Source of the DNA: Syngnathus acus
Taxonomy: Eukaryota > Chordata > Actinopteri > Syngnathiformes > Syngnathidae
Length of the DNA: 64,000 nucleotides
Assembly: GCF_901709675.1 (NCBI RefSeq)
Contig: NC_051095.1
Coordinates: 5,083,956 to 5,147,955, forward strand
Direction of reading: 5' to 3'
The translations under genes and the position numbers were made by a program. Shown piece by piece: positions 9,045 to 23,084 of the stretch (positions within the stretch are counted from its first letter, which is position 1; each line of letters begins with the position of its first letter). The notes below the pieces were generated by a model. It was not told where the DNA came from and did no database searches. It saw nothing but the letters and a program-made list of their open reading frames with translations.

Positions 9045-10479
9045 GTTACCCCGTCATCAATATGCTGCTGCTGTTTCGGAAGACTTTCATCCTTGGTTGG
9101 ATATTGCTTAGCAGGTAATGCTTTCAATAATTGGTCCCGCTCCACTTTATTTCTTGACAATATTAAAAATAGAGTTGATATTGCTTGATATTATTTAAAC
9201 AGAACAAGTTGCATTCATACTCGAGTAGGCTATTTGTGGTAGCGTACTAACCAATCACTCAGCATGATAATAAATAAGGGCTGTAACCATTATTTCATTT
9301 GTTAATCTAATCTCAATTATTTTCAGATGAATCAATGTATCAGATAAAAAAAGTTTAGTGTCCATCCCTTTTTCAAAAACTAAGACACTTGTAACTGACA
9401 TTGCAGAAAATGTACAAGCATAAATTGATGATTCAGTGAAGATATTAATGTGATCAATTGAGTAATTTGTTGAATTGTTGCCATACCCATTATTTCTGCT
9501 TTATATATATATAGATAATTGTCTTTAAATTTCCTGTGTCATTTGTCTCCAACACAAAACTGAATGCACCCAATGACGGTGCTGACAGGCAATAAATAAC
9601 TCAGTGACTCAGTGGCCACATTTCATTTTGTGACACGTGGTGTTTTTCTTATCCAAGGCTAAGACCACTTGCCCACTGCTTTAATTAAATCCTGCGACAG
9701 AGCCCAAGTAAAGCAAATGTCATTTTTTATTTTTTTTTCCTTGAGAAATGAGCTCCATCTATTCTCCCCTCGCAACTCCCACCTCTCAACTTGTGCATTG
9801 ACATGGCGGGCACATTTACATCGTCAAACAAGCATTAAAATTCTACCGAGCAGCTGAGACACCGGTGAGGAAAAATGCTTTTGAAGTGAGACGACAGGCA
9901 GGACGGATGCGCTCGTTCAATCGAATTGACGTAATCAAATGAAATATCGCCGTAGTGCAATGAATCAGCCTCACTTCCTGTTTGGCAACAGGACCAACAA
10001 ACAATTCTCAGAATTCACATTCCGGGTATTTTTTTTTTTTTTTTTATGGCTTAGGTTTTAATAGTCAGATTTTGACTTGACTCAACCTGGATTGTGATTT
10101 GGTTTTAGGCAGTTTGAGTTAGATTGTCGTGCAGGAATTCTTTATGGTTAAGGTTATGAGGGATTCAAAACCTGAACAACGAGGTTTTGCGCATTGCCCG
10201 AATGTTGATTTTTAATCAGATTACGTTCAAGGTCGTGAAGACATTCGCCAAGTTTTAATAGTCCTCAAGAATTTGTATTATTTACAATTTTTTATTGTGC
10301 GCTGAGAAAGAAAAAACTGTTTGCAACCGTTTGCAACTATTTAGGAACCCGGACAAAATCCCAACATTTGCTACGAGTGTGAGATACAACTAGCAGAAAT
10401 TTAGTTGGGGAATATAGTTTGGAATTTAGAGTTGGGGGCGAGGGGATTAGACAAGCTCGCCTGAGGTATGCTGATGTTT

Positions 10480-10730
10480 TGCGGTATATTTTCTCTGGAG
10501 ACGAGTTAAGTTTGCTTCGTATTTGTGTGGCTCTCCGTTACAAACAAGCATTTTGCGCAGCGTCTTCAGTGTCAAATTAATCTGTGCCGCGAGTGGCATT
10601 AATGAGCTCGGGAAATGAACTATTTGTCAGCGGCTAAATAGTTTGCCGCACGTAAAACAATTTCTGCTGAATTAATCAAGGTGAGCCAAAGCCACTCACG
10701 CATTAATCAATCCAGCAAATTTGCCGCAAG
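10480..10730. promoter_or_regulatory. Candidate conserved non-coding block
   Basis: Repeat-free stretch with several TTAAT/ATTAAT homeodomain-type cores (gtcaaattaatctg, cattaatgagctc, gcattaatcaatcc) and retained CpGs inside AT-rich DNA. Suggestive only; conservation cannot be tested here. Confidence 0.25.
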
Positions 10731-12382
10731 ACTCAACAATTTTATTATTTTTTTTCCCGCTTCAGCAGTTAAAGGTCACGTGAAAGTGATGAGTCACTTG
10801 GAAAGTTGACATCCGAGAAGCGAAAGATCCATCATGTGTCAAGCCCGATATATTTGTGGCAATGGTCCAGTATTGATAACCTTAACCGCAGACTATCGGG
10901 AAGCGACTCATTAAGGAGCGTGAGTAACGATGCGTCAGAGAGCGTAATCAGGCTCGGTGAGTGATGGACTGCAGCGCCGATGATGCTCAGCGTGTTGGGA
11001 AGTTAATCGGCAGAGTTTGTCCTTTTTGGAGTTTTGCCGTATGGCAGCTGAGACAAGACAGCAAATGAAACATACGTAGGGAGAATTACATGTCAAGGGT
11101 GAAGACAGTTTGGGCTTTAGGATATTTTGGTGGACGTCGTGCTTGAGAAAAGAATGCGGTGTTTGGATTTCAAGGTTACGATTAGGGTTGGAATAAATAT
11201 CTGAATTTAAAAAAAAAAAAAAAAAAAAAGCTTTAGCCATAATTGGCCTGAATTGGGTTTGGCTTGGAATCATTGCCCGCACGATGCGCCAAATTGATGT
11301 GCAAGTGTCTGCTTCTGCAAATGGGCTTATGTTAAGGGAGCGTTCCCATGGTTACGTGGCCACCGCTTCAATGCCGCTCTCCGGGGAGTATCGGCGAAGC
11401 AGCGGCGCTTAGCGGGAAACGATTGTGGGAGGGGCAGAATTCAACTCAAAGCAAGATGGAGGAGAAGACATTCATCTTGTTTCGCGCCCCCCGCCCCCTT
11501 GTGGGTTAGCTGCCGCACTTTAGTATCCAGTTGTGCCTATTATAGCCGTTAGTAACGCATAAATGTGCTACCTTGTCAATCAAAAGTGTAAACACAAGTT
11601 TGCAACCGGCTCTTTTCATTAACCCTTCATTAATTATAACCACCGGGAGTCTTCACTGAAGTCTTTGCTATCGGGAATGTCACATTCATTTCCGACACAT
11701 TAGCGCCTGCCGGAAGATTTAATAAAGGAGCCCATTGAAATGTCATACCTGCTTACTGGGGAATGTCTTTTATATTCCACGTGTCTGGGCTCATTACGCA
11801 AAAGGCTTTTTGATAAGAATGGGCCTCAACCGTTTTAGCATTGGGCGCTAACCGCTCATGTTCTTTGGTGCTTGGTATTTATGTCAAAACAGTATTAATC
11901 TTTGGCTTTAATCCCACTTTCAGTTTCTGTGGGAAAATTCAAACCTTTTTAGTGTTTACATTGAGAAGGTATCGTTTTGGTGGCGCATTTTAAAACAAGA
12001 AGTCTGGAAAGCAAGTAGCATTGAAAAGCACAACCGCCCCAGATCAATCACATTCACATAAAGAAGCGTTGTCCGGTTTTGAAAGGAGAAGCTATTACTC
12101 CAAACAGCAGTTATCCCCGACAATCTATAGACATACATCATCCAGAAGCAACACATTCATCTCAGGGCAGCAAAAAAAAGGAAAGATAGCGCTGATTGGA
12201 TCTCGGGAGAACGCCTCAAACGTTTGCCATCGTTCATTCTTTGCAAATAAAAGCAGGCTGGTGCTTTTATTTGCTGCGAGGAATTCAATTTTTTCAAAAA
12301 AGAACCTTTTTGCTTTGTGTGCGGCGTCGACGGCAGTCCCAAATCGGAACAGTGAATCCTCCAAATGCACTTGTGATATGTA

Positions 12383-12397
12383 GGCGCCCTCTAGTGG
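12383..12397 (-). promoter_or_regulatory. CTCF motif, perfect consensus
   Basis: The minus strand reads CCACTAGAGGGCGCC, 15 of 15 positions of CCASYAGRKGGCRSY. Convergent with the plus-strand site at 9030, 3.35 kb away. Confidence 0.55.
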
Positions 12398-13246
12398 TAC
12401 ACTAAAGTATTACTGCTTAAATACAGTTCCCTCGTATTTTAATTGTGAATTTGCTCTTTTCTGATAAAGAAAATACTGCTCTTGTTTAATTCGTGTTTGT
12501 TTACACCAAAAGATAATTTTGTCCCCTTACTGTTGTGACCTCGAAACCAAATTATGATTTTTGGCACACACCTCAAAACCTATTGATCATACATCATACA
12601 TGTATGTCACCGTAACTACGATGTGGCCCTGTGAAGAAAACAACCTTTTGGCATCCAATCAAATTTCTGAGCATCTGGAAGCCAAGCTTCCGCCGCAATA
12701 CGGATAAATAACAAAAAACAAGCGCTCTTTGTGTGTAGCCTTCTCGCACGGCGTACAGTTCTGAACTCAATTTCACGCGCCGCTGCCTCCTCGGACAATT
12801 CAGACAGGCTGATGCCAACAGCACAACGTGAAGAGGCTTTTTTTTTTTTCCTCCTCCTTTTTTTTTTTTTATATACGTGTGCTTTTGTGCGCCAAGAAAT
12901 GGTGTCAAGAGAATAGACTCGCACACGTACAGCGAGAGGAAGGCGCGCAACAGCAGGGGAATTGTTTTCTTAGTCGCGCATCCGGTGTTTGTCCCGCCGT
13001 GTGTTTGACGTCGACATGAAAGGCAATCTGTGGCAAAAAGCCAATGTGCTAACATCAGCATGGAGAAAAGGAAAAAAATGAATAAAGCTGATCCCGTCAA
13101 CACAATTGTACTACAACTTGCGTTACAGATTTGTTTTATGTAGGCTAGTGCTAACATTAGCTTGTCGATTCTGTCAATTAACAGGTTAGTTGATTTTTAA
13201 AGTTCCGACGAATATGTTTGTGTCTATTTTGAACTTGGCAAAATAG

Positions 13247-13261
13247 CCAAGAGGGGGCGCT
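13247..13261 (+). promoter_or_regulatory. CTCF-like motif
   Basis: CCAAGAGGGGGCGCT followed by GCAG; 13 of 15 consensus positions with a strong GGGGGCGCT core. Confidence 0.4.
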
Positions 13262-16200
13262 GCAGGAGTTGTTAAGACTGCCACCTCTTATTTTGGACCC
13301 CCGCTATCCCTTAAGGATCGCCACAGGAGCTAAGAGGCATTGATTTACATACATCAACTTGAGTACTTTGGAGGGGGGGCGTAAAAGTGCTCTCGATTTG
13401 AGCAGAGACAATTTAGTTGCAGGGAATGATCAATATTCTAGAAATGCCGTAGAAATCAGTGAAAGAACGACACGAATCAAGTTTTTACGATTGCCGCAGC
13501 TTTCCCGGAACCTTACGGCATTTACTGGCATCGGAATCTCATAAAAAATTCAGCTAAGTGAACGGAAGCGGTGGAGACTTCCCAGTGGTGAGGTCTGGAT
13601 TTTAAAAACCGCAGTAGTGATCATGACTAAGCATTGTATACTAAAAACAGCCCTTGGGGAGAGAAAAAAAATATTTGGGTGATACTAGTGAGGTTTCCAA
13701 AGGTTAAAATAACTTCCAGAGATAAAATGGTGATTATCTCACTTAGCCTTTCCGATTTCCGTATTTAACACGAGTGGACAAGTTCATAAATCAGCCACTT
13801 AGCTTAATGCGCCACTATTCTTTTTAGGGGGAAGTAAATGACTACTCAAGGCGCATTTATCTTTGTTAGTATTTTCGAAAGATGCGGGCCACTGAGGATG
13901 CTGTTCAGTAAAGGACACAAATAGGGTTGGGAAGGGGAGGGGGGTCGGGGATTGGATGGGAGCACACTTGAAATCCCATCTGTTAGCATCTGTGACTTCC
14001 CAGTGAACAAAAGGTCAGTCAATCTTTCAAGGCTTCGTATGTGTCGGAGATGACTCATTTCCAAAGGCGGGTTTGCTCCAACGAGGTCTTTATCTCCCGT
14101 CACATTTTGGAGCCAGCTACATCCAAGAAGCTTTCAAGTCTTTTAAAGCTCTCCGTAAACCAACAGTTGCATCATTTGGAAAACTTGAAAGCCCCAACCG
14201 GAGTCTCCTTGTCAGCAGTTTTTGAAACTTCCACCGCCGCCGGCGCTTACAAATAACGGCAAGTTTAGCTAGTGTGAAATCGTATAACAGGGCTGTTAAA
14301 CACAAACTTGATGGAGGTGAGTCTGATCTTGCGGCCTAAATATTTGAATCTCATCTTGATGCTGCGGCGATGTATTTTTGCTACCATGGCTGATTATTAT
14401 TTTTTTTTTGGGACTATATCAAATTGAATCCAAATGGTGTGTGCTCACAAGGATCGTGAAACCTCTTTTGGCAAGTAGGAGCTGACAGTGATTTCATTTG
14501 TCGGAGGAGATAAATCATAGTAGATATTGAGCGCGTCTCTCGTGCCGCCCTGATTTAATTTGGTGGTGCAAGAAGAAGAAGAAGCTACGCTCACGCTGAA
14601 GGTTGCACTGTCTCAGCATTTCAATTAGTTGCCCTTCTTTTTTTTTTTTTTTTAGGGAGGTGGGTGGTTCAAGCAGGGTTTGGCAGTTTTTCCCTTCTAC
14701 CATTTGTGACGACTGATAAAATCAAAGAAGCCAAACAAACGACAAACCAATTAATTAACAATCGGACTAATCGTCAAACTGCGGAACTGATTGGCGAAAG
14801 AGAGAAAAAAAATCGGACAAACCGACCGGCTAGCCAAATTACAAATGGACTGACCAACGTCGACCAAGAGACGTAGCCAACAAGCAATCAACCAAACCCA
14901 CAAACAAATGAACTACCAAAACATGGCAACATGGTGGCTGAAAGGCAGATCGAAAAAGTAAATCGATTGACGCAATCGTCCTCCTTTTTTTTTTTCCACC
15001 ATTTTATACTCTGCTGGAATGATAAGCCGCACATAGCAGTGAATGCCTTCGGCGCTCCGTTTTTCAAGGAGACCGACAATAAAGTTTTTTTTTTTCGGGT
15101 GAAAAGCTGTTTTTCAGTCGACTTAAATTCAAATAAAGAACCATCTGCGGGAGAGGAGTCGACGCGTTCGAGGGCACCTGATCCGAGCGGGGTTGCAATT
15201 GGAGGCGCGACGGGAACGTCGAGTGCGGCGGGTGGCTCGTCTGACAAGAGGACAGGAGCTGTCATCCGCAAAACAATTTGTGCCCACGACTCAAAGCTGA
15301 AAGCTATATTTTACCGCGTGGCTTCAAATTGCTTTTGTGCATCCGGGTGGCTTTTTAAATAATGCAATCGCTTAAAAGCTCTTGGTGAATTCAACGCTTA
15401 TATGACATGGAAAGTGGCAATTGATCACTTTTTCTTTTTTTTTTTAGGAAAGAGGGTAATTGTTTTTGCGGCAGTAAAATATGTCGACTTTTTGTTGTCT
15501 TTGATTTGAGCGTCATTTAAAGGACTGTTTTGAGACAATGACGATTTGACGGTTGACTGATCTAGTCAAATTTTCTGGCTCCTTCCTCGGCCCTCCCGCC
15601 ACCGCTCTGCAAATTGAATGTTTTTGGTTTCTCCCTCTAGCCGATGCTCTTATATGGAAATCAATTCTGATTGACGGACAAAATCCCTCCCTGGGGTTTT
15701 TTTTTTTTGTGGTTGTCAATCCGAAACATTTGTTTCCTCCTCGTTTTACTTAAGAGCCATGAGAGGCATTTGTGTGCATGGTCGTACATTGAGCGCCGTG
15801 GTTTGTTTACCCCCCCATCCCTTTCTGGACGTGTCGTCTCATTGGCAAAACGTACAAGTTCGCCCTCTGGACACCAGGCTGACAAAATGATAGATCAGTT
15901 CTTCCATATTGGCTCGCTGATCTATAGTCACGCCTCCCTTTGTCCTTGCCGTCACAGTAGATATTGGCATTTGCCACTCAGGAGACCGCACCCCCTCCCA
16001 ACCCTTCAGCCCCTCCGGTCCCTTAACTACCGATTAGTCAAAGGAGCCTCGGCTTGTGGAATAATTAATGTTCAGCATCGGGGTTTTTACTCTGCGTCGC
16101 AGCAGAGGGTCGGACACCCTGCGAGAAGAGAGGTCGCGGCTGGATCAATGTTCACAGTTGCCCAGGTTAACCTCACGTCTGAGAACCAATGGAAAAAATG

Positions 16201-17820
16201 AATGACCCAACCGGTTCAAACCAATCGTCTGACTTTCACTTAGCTTTGAATCAGCCGTTCATTTTTTTTTTTTCTCCATCTCGAGCAGATGAAATATTCA
16301 TGACGCTCGGATTGTGACGGTCCCCCTCTTTGACCTCCAAAACCAAACCACTGCCCTGTTATTACAGCCCCGGCATACGGAGACACACTATAAATATGAA
16401 ATTGCACAATTACACCTCCCCGGTGGATTAAATCACGGTAAATGTAAAATAAAAACATTGTCCTTGCCTCCCTGAGTAATTGTTGCATTATTTAGGCCAT
16501 TTGTATGATGGAACGCAAGAATGAGCACTTAAATGGAATTGATGGAGGTATAATGATAGTGTTAGAGCAGCTTCACGCCAAGTTCTTAGAGCGTCGTTTT
16601 GCTCATGGCGAATCATCGGGACTATTTCTCGGAGGTTCAGTTTTCATCTACTATTGGACACCGATTATTATTTTTTTTAAAAGAAAAACATACAAATATT
16701 CAGATACAAAAATTCTCTCAATATTTGCATATCATGATAAATTCATTGTTTGCTGCTTATTAAATGCCACTGAGCAAATCTCAGCCCGAATGTCAAGCTG
16801 ACAACTGAAACTAATGCTAATAACTAATAAATCATTTTTGCTCACTATAATGACATTTCATCAGCACTGCCGTACTTTTTTTTTTTTTTGCAATTTCACT
16901 CACTATTGCGCATTTTTCATCGGATGAAGAACAAATCGTTGATTCCATTTCTCTCAAGCAAAGCCGCACAGATGGTTGAGATATGGAGATTGTTTTCAGC
17001 ATCGTTATCCAACACTCAAACCGGCGTCACATCTCCAGAGATGGGAAAAAAAAATCTGTATTTCTTTAATGAACTGCGAATAATCACTGCAAGCTTGCTC
17101 TGTGTTTCCATCCACAGGCAAGTTCCAGATAACGTGGGGATTTTGAATTAGTGTGGCTAATTATGAGGATGATTGTACATTTTGGTGGAGGGGGGAGGGG
17201 CTTTATCATTTGTGCGTTTCATCTGAAAATATGCTGCCAAGCGGACCTAAATGAAAACAAGTCATTTTACTTTCAAAGTGGCTCGGAGGCAGACGGCTTC
17301 TTATGAAACTTTGATTCCAAGCGGCTGACCTTAATCCCCCTTTTTCGTGGCTCCTTTGAACGCGCTCCGTGCTCTTAAAGGAGCATTAATCGATAATGAA
17401 CTCAATCTAGCCACATTAGATCCCCATTAGGGATATACTATATATAAATAGTTATTTCTGACAGAAATAAAGAGAGCTTTTTATTTAATATCCCCCCCCC
17501 CCCCAATAAAACAGTAGTGCAAGCAAATGTGAACGCACCCAATCGCAGCCTTTTATCACGGCAGAACGGTGAAATAATAATAATAATGAGTTTTGTGAGG
17601 TTGCGTTCGAGGACCGATGACATGCTAACATTTTGAACGGGATGAACCAATTTTATTTTCAGGTCTGTTGTCCCCTCCCCCAAAAAAGGTCAGAAATTTG
17701 ATGCAATATTAGTGCTGTACTGACGAGCTTGAAAAAGTTCAGATATTATGAGTCCCATCGCAGTATGACAGCTTAGTTCTCGAGTGAGATTCATAATAAT
17801 ACCTCAAGGACAGGATATCC

Positions 17821-17912
<92 letters not shown>
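17821..17912. repeat. (GTCT)23 microsatellite
   Basis: Twenty-three uninterrupted GTCT units over 92 bp. The lack of interruptions suggests it is young and likely length-polymorphic. Confidence 0.98.
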
Positions 17913-18048
17913 TATACCTTTGCCTGGTGGACAAGGCGGGCCAACCAGAAGGAGTAGCATTCTATTGATGCTATGTGACAAACAACTGATTCAATATCAT
18001 GGACTATTTTCTTCATTAACTCATTCATTGCCAACCCAGTTAATATCT

Positions 18049-18086
18049 TTGACGTCTATAACCGTCAATGGCACTGAATGGGTTAA
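18049..18086. repeat. Dispersed short motif (gacgtctat...cgtcaatggcactgaat)
   Basis: Reads ttgacgtctataaccgtcaa then tggcactgaatgggtt. The same motif recurs at 28311-28347 and inside both units of the 37.8-kb tandem duplication. It resembles a terminal piece of a dispersed fish element. Confidence 0.5.
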
Positions 18087-18359
18087 AATATATATTTTTG
18101 ACCAACGTCCTGAAACTTTACTGACCTGCCTCAATATGTACTGTGGGTATTTTTTAACAGTCATAGTAGCCAATGCCCCAAACTCTGAACCAGTTCACCC
18201 GCTTTACCGCTAGTAACTTCTGAGTCGGTTCTATATTTCCCCAGGAAGGTTGACGTTATCAGTCTATTATTCTCACGTCGGCTTTGTCCCGCTCTCCCCG
18301 AGACCATTTTCTGACAGGAAGTATTACCGCCATTACAGATGACTCGATACTCCTGTCAA

Positions 18360-18600
18360 AGGAATGCGACTGATTATATGGCGCGTCGGGAAGTGCAGCG
18401 CGGCGCCAGCTCGGGGACAGTCAAATGGCTTGAAATAATAGGGTGCACGCCGGGTGCCTTGACAGATAACGCCGATGAGGCCGTACAATAGACGACGGAA
18501 CAAGCAGGAAATGGCTTTGTGTCACAGCCGTCGCCTCCTTTCAGATGTGGACAAATATCCACGGCGAGATGGATCAAACGCACCCGTTCCGACTTGTACG
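18360..18600. promoter_or_regulatory. Candidate regulatory block, CpG-rich
   Basis: A 240-bp GC-richer island (gcgcggcgcc, acgccgggtgcc, cacggcgag) without repeats inside AT-rich desert. No motif identifies a function. Confidence 0.25.
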
Positions 18601-21600
18601 TCTGCTGCCGTTTTTGTTTAATGAGCTTTTAATAAGAAATCAATCTCATTGGAATCAAAACATCCATCAAAACAAGCAATTTACCTGCAATTAAAAAAAA
18701 AAAACATTAAAGCATCATTAAATCCTCATGCTGGCTGTTTTTTAAGAGGTGGCGGCGATCAACGGAAATTATGAACTACATTTTCTTTGGACTTCTTTGG
18801 TCTGTCCAATTTTGTGGATTACTTCAAAATTCAGGGAAAATTACGCAGGATTCAAAATAGAATTTGCCTTTGGAAGTTCAGCTGCGGCTTTGACAAATTC
18901 TGAAGCAGGGCCATTACAGCGTAGATTCATCTGTAGTGAAAAACAAATATGGCCCCCAACTCTCGTATTTACGACTGACGCGCCGTTTACAAGTACTTTC
19001 AAAGAGAACACTGCATAAGCAATCGTCGCAGCAGGCGGGAAAGAAAAACAAATGATGCTTGACAATCTTGGGCTGATTTCAATTGAAGCTTTCAATGGTG
19101 TTGTGAATGAACAGATCGTTGCGTGAAAGGGCTTTCCCTTGTCATGGGGCAAAAAAAAAAAATTATGTCGTTAGACCTTGAGCTGTTGCCACTCGAGCAC
19201 ATATCACCTTTGCTGCTATTCCAATAAATCAAAATTGCCTGTCGCCGGTTTCGGGATGAATCAGCAGTTTGCGGCGGGACTTGATTAAATTTTATCTTGA
19301 TTTCATAAAACATTTAGACACACCAATTAAAGAGGCAGCTGACTGGAGTCACTAATCTTTCACGCTGTCAAGGAAGATCACACGCTACGACGCTAACGTG
19401 ATCGATATGTGGGCCACCGTCGAGTGGGAGCTCAGAATTTGTGTTGCGAGGTGAGGACTAACCTGGTGAGTGACGTGGGAGTCGGCCAGTAAATTGTTAG
19501 TTGTCTTTTGTTAGCATAGGATAGCAACTGTTTGCTAACTGGCTAATCGTTAGCTAGTCATCGTGCTACGAGTTGTGTTTTTTCCCAGTGTGATTTATCA
19601 TTTTATTTTTTTTTACAAAATGAGGGGAAGAGCCTTTCCTAATTTGATTGTTTGCCTGATGTTGTAGCGTATGAGGATTTCTAGCGAGTAATGTTTGTGT
19701 TTCACATAAGATGACAATCTCTCGTATTCTTCGCCGCATTTCTTTACAGGCTGGCTTTCGTAATGACTCGCTCTCCCTTTCAGGTTGTAAATTGACTTTC
19801 AATGCTGTTCTGTAATCTGAATAAATCCCGCATCCTGTTCACTGGACCGGCACACCCACCCCCCCCCCCCCCCCTCCATTGATTTACAAATGACCCATGT
19901 GCTGTATTATTAATCTTTTTTTTTTTTTCTATTATGTGCAAGCTTGTGTTATTGCACCGGGTTTATCATTTGATACGATGCTTTTAATGTGCTTGTGTTT
20001 CACGTGGTATTTATGGACGCGGCCGCTTCGGAGTTTGACATTGAGGCAGTTGTTGTGTCCGGATGCTAATTATGCGATTTTATGACGAGACCTTTTGATA
20101 ACGCAGCTAATTCCAAATGGCAAATGTGACGCCTGAGCTGGATGCCATCATTGTGTTGTGTTTTACACCACCAACTGGCGATTGTTAAACGAGTACGTTA
20201 GCATAGCGGTTAGCATAGCTGACATTTTAGTCCTGGGTTGGCCTGGGCTAATTTTGTGCAAATCTGGTGGTCCTGCTTCAGGCTCCTGCTGGGATTTCTA
20301 TTTAAAGATTGATTTCTTGAGTTTTTTTTCCATAGGATGTGTCCACCACCCTTCCACATTTCATTAGTCACAGATTGTCTCCAAGGCCTGGGAGTAAACA
20401 ATCAGTTCATTCCTAATCAAGCAAAATGATGTCGCAACGCAACTCATTTGTTTAGCTAATTGATAAAGCGGTAGAAGGGAAGTCATTTTGACAAAAGTGT
20501 TGGATGACTGTGGATGCTCCTTTCTTGCTTCTTGCAGGGGTTTCTAAAACCACAATATAAAGCGGGCAAAACAATATCTTTCATATCCTCAATCTGTCAG
20601 GGAAATAAATAAATTACCGCCGCGCTGCCTGGAAAACAAACAGCTGTCAAGAAGTTCCTCAAGAGGCGCCGAGCACACTCCTTTTTTTGCCTCCTAGAAA
20701 TCCAATCTTGCTTTATAAAATAAAATAAAAAAGGATCATTCTTTTATTCATCATTTTATCACGTTTGTTAGAGTCAAATAAAGAAAAGAACATACTGGGC
20801 CGTGTTGGACAAACAAATGTCGGCTTCTCAGCAAAATAAATTCCTAGCATCCAATTGAGTGATTTTGCTGTCCGTCTTAATCTTTATTTGACTGACCATT
20901 CGTTCTCATAGATTAAAAAATTCCACATTGATATATAGAATGCATAACCTAGTCTGCTCAAATGTTACTTGCCCACTTTTAGAAGTATTTTTATAGTCTG
21001 AACAAAACTAGAGTTCCTTTGATCGCCAAGATCTGAACAGAACTTGAGTGGCAAACGTTCTTAACCCGAAACTATCTTTGCAAAGGTTACAGCCGGAATG
21101 TCGCTTCGGGGTCTTTCAACACATTCGCCCGCCTATCGCCCAGGTGTCGCGGGTACCTTGCCTTGATTCAATGTGACAGCGTCGTTTTCATCCCACCTCA
21201 GGATAACCGCCAGCTCTCATTACTTCACACTTCAGGTGTTAGCATCAAGCTATATTGTCTTTGGTGGATTTGAGAAACCATGAGGCATTTAAGCCAATGG
21301 TCCCCTAACTGCCAGGCAACCGTCAAAATCTGAAAGAAGTCAAATGGGCTCGTTTTTTTTTGGAGGCACATTTTATTTTGTAAAAAGCATTTTTATTTTT
21401 TTCCCTCAGGCAATACAGCAACCCGACGCGCTCGCTACCCAGCTTGTGCCTCGAGGCAATTCGCTCATATGATTCGCTCATACTGTTTTCTCTTGAGTGG
21501 ACCGAGGGGCCATGGTGGACGTGTGTGTGTTGACGTCCGTCACAGAGGGAGACGTCTTGAATTGTGGATTGGCCACTTTCAAGTGTTCGTTTTCATGACC

Positions 21601-22511
21601 TGGCGCCGACTGAAAGATGGATCTTTGGATACACTTGGTAAACTCTGTAAACTCTTGTCACTTTCTAAAATATGGGAACACCAAGAGACACTTGGATATA
21701 AACATTCTAAAAACAAAATATTGGACTTGCGTCCATATTTTTGCCATGTTTAGCCTTTTTTCACCGGAAGCAAGTCGGCCATTTTGGTTTAGAAGCGGCC
21801 ATTTTCTGTGATCAAACCCACACTGTGGTAATTTTCGTTTGTGTTTTTCATTTCCAAATTTTATTCATATTTTTTTACAGATTTTGCACGATTCCTCCTG
21901 AATTGAACCATAAAGACCAATTGGCAGCACAAAATTGTAAATCCTTTGTGGGTTTTTTTCCTCATTGTGTGTGGGTAGAACATCAAGTCCTTGGCAATGT
22001 TCAGTCTGAAAAGGAGAATACTAATTCACAGTGGTTGGCTACATACTGTGTATTTCAAGCACTGGCTTAGAAATCACCATAGCAGACTTTTTTTTTCAAG
22101 GTTTATTTTGTTTTGTTTTTTAACTCCCTATCAGTCATCACCCCCCTGCTGATGTGGCTTTCACCAGCCCACGCTCGTTGCCCGTCCAACAGTGCTGCGA
22201 TTCCAATTGGCAGAAACGTTAAAAGGGAAATCACCGGCATAACGACGACAGCCACCTTCCGTAACGTCCTCATCCATCCGTCCCAAGTGCTTTCAAGTAA
22301 GTAAGGGAAGAATATGGAAGAATAAGGACGGACATTTTAATGAATTTTGCACTGGGGGAATCAAGTATCGGGATTGTCAAACGCTTCAAACATTGCATGA
22401 TATGGGGCAAGAATATGTTTTGGGGGAGGGGCCTCTGTCTGCAAATTGGAGCATCCATTTTTTTGGTTATTTACATATGTTCTTCAAAGACAAACTCAAG
22501 ACTATCTGATT

Positions 22512-22556
22512 GTTGCTAAATTGATATGCTAAAATTTAGCATATCAATTTAGCAAC
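22512..22556. repeat. Perfect 22-bp inverted repeat with 1-bp spacer abutting a hAT copy
   Basis: Bases 22512-22533 and 22535-22556 are exact reverse complements around the single base at 22534. The left arm contains TGCTAAAT (22514-22521), which also follows the right end of the adjacent transposon at 22869-22876. Confidence 0.95.
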
Positions 22557-22868
22557 CAACTTTTTTTCGGGGGCCGCATTGTAGTCATAGCTTCTTTCGG
22601 AGGGACATTATGACTGTCGAGCCAAATAAATGTATGAGCACCTCATTTTATATACAGTAAAAGCTACAAAACAAACTGACAAATAACTCGTTTTCAAATC
22701 AGACGAGTAAAAACTGGTCAAATATTAAAAAAAAAGATATTAAAAGTGAAGACAATTTGCAATTCTAGTAATGACCCACGAATTTGATGCACAATTTGTC
22801 TTTGCGGGCCACATAAAATGATGTGGCGGGCCGTATCTGGCCCCCGGGCCTTGAGTTTGACACCTGTG
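22557..22868. mobile_element. hAT-type non-autonomous transposon, copy 2, left terminus lost
   Basis: Nearly identical to the 4633-4966 copy from the GC-rich left sub-terminal part (gggggccgcattgtagtcat) to the right end ttgagtttgacacctgtg. The left terminal repeat CAGGGGTGTCAAAC is missing, and the preceding bases form the palindrome at 22512-22556. An 8-bp match TGCTAAAT before the palindrome and after the right end marks the original target duplication. Confidence 0.85.
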
Positions 22869-23084
22869 TGCTAAATAGATGGACAGCAATGACTTGTGAT
22901 CTATTTAATTGTTCATCTTTTCGTGTCAAAAACCAACACAGGAAATCAGCCATTTTGTTTAGTCATTTTACTATCACCAAATCAAAGATTTTAAAAGATT
23001 GTTACCAAATGTGCAATGCTGCATCGCAAAACATTTTCCTTTTCATCGTAGCGTGTAAATTAAAACAAAGCTAATTGCGAGGCT

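Larger units (their letters stand above)
9045..22500. other. Gene desert, proximal part
   Basis: No exon of a known gene recognised. Contents noted separately: CTCF-like motifs (12383, 13247), GTCT microsatellite (17821), CpG-rich blocks (10480-10730, 18360-18600), and a small dispersed motif at 18049. T or A homopolymers occur at about 10028, 11212, 12838, 14640 and 16877, and a C run at 19859-19874. The remaining DNA is AT-rich and appears unique. Many scattered open frames are short and unconvincing. Confidence 0.5.

Noticed and set aside
17739-17981. Open frame with RQTD repeats on the minus strand
   Set aside because: It is the translation of the GTCT microsatellite, not a gene.
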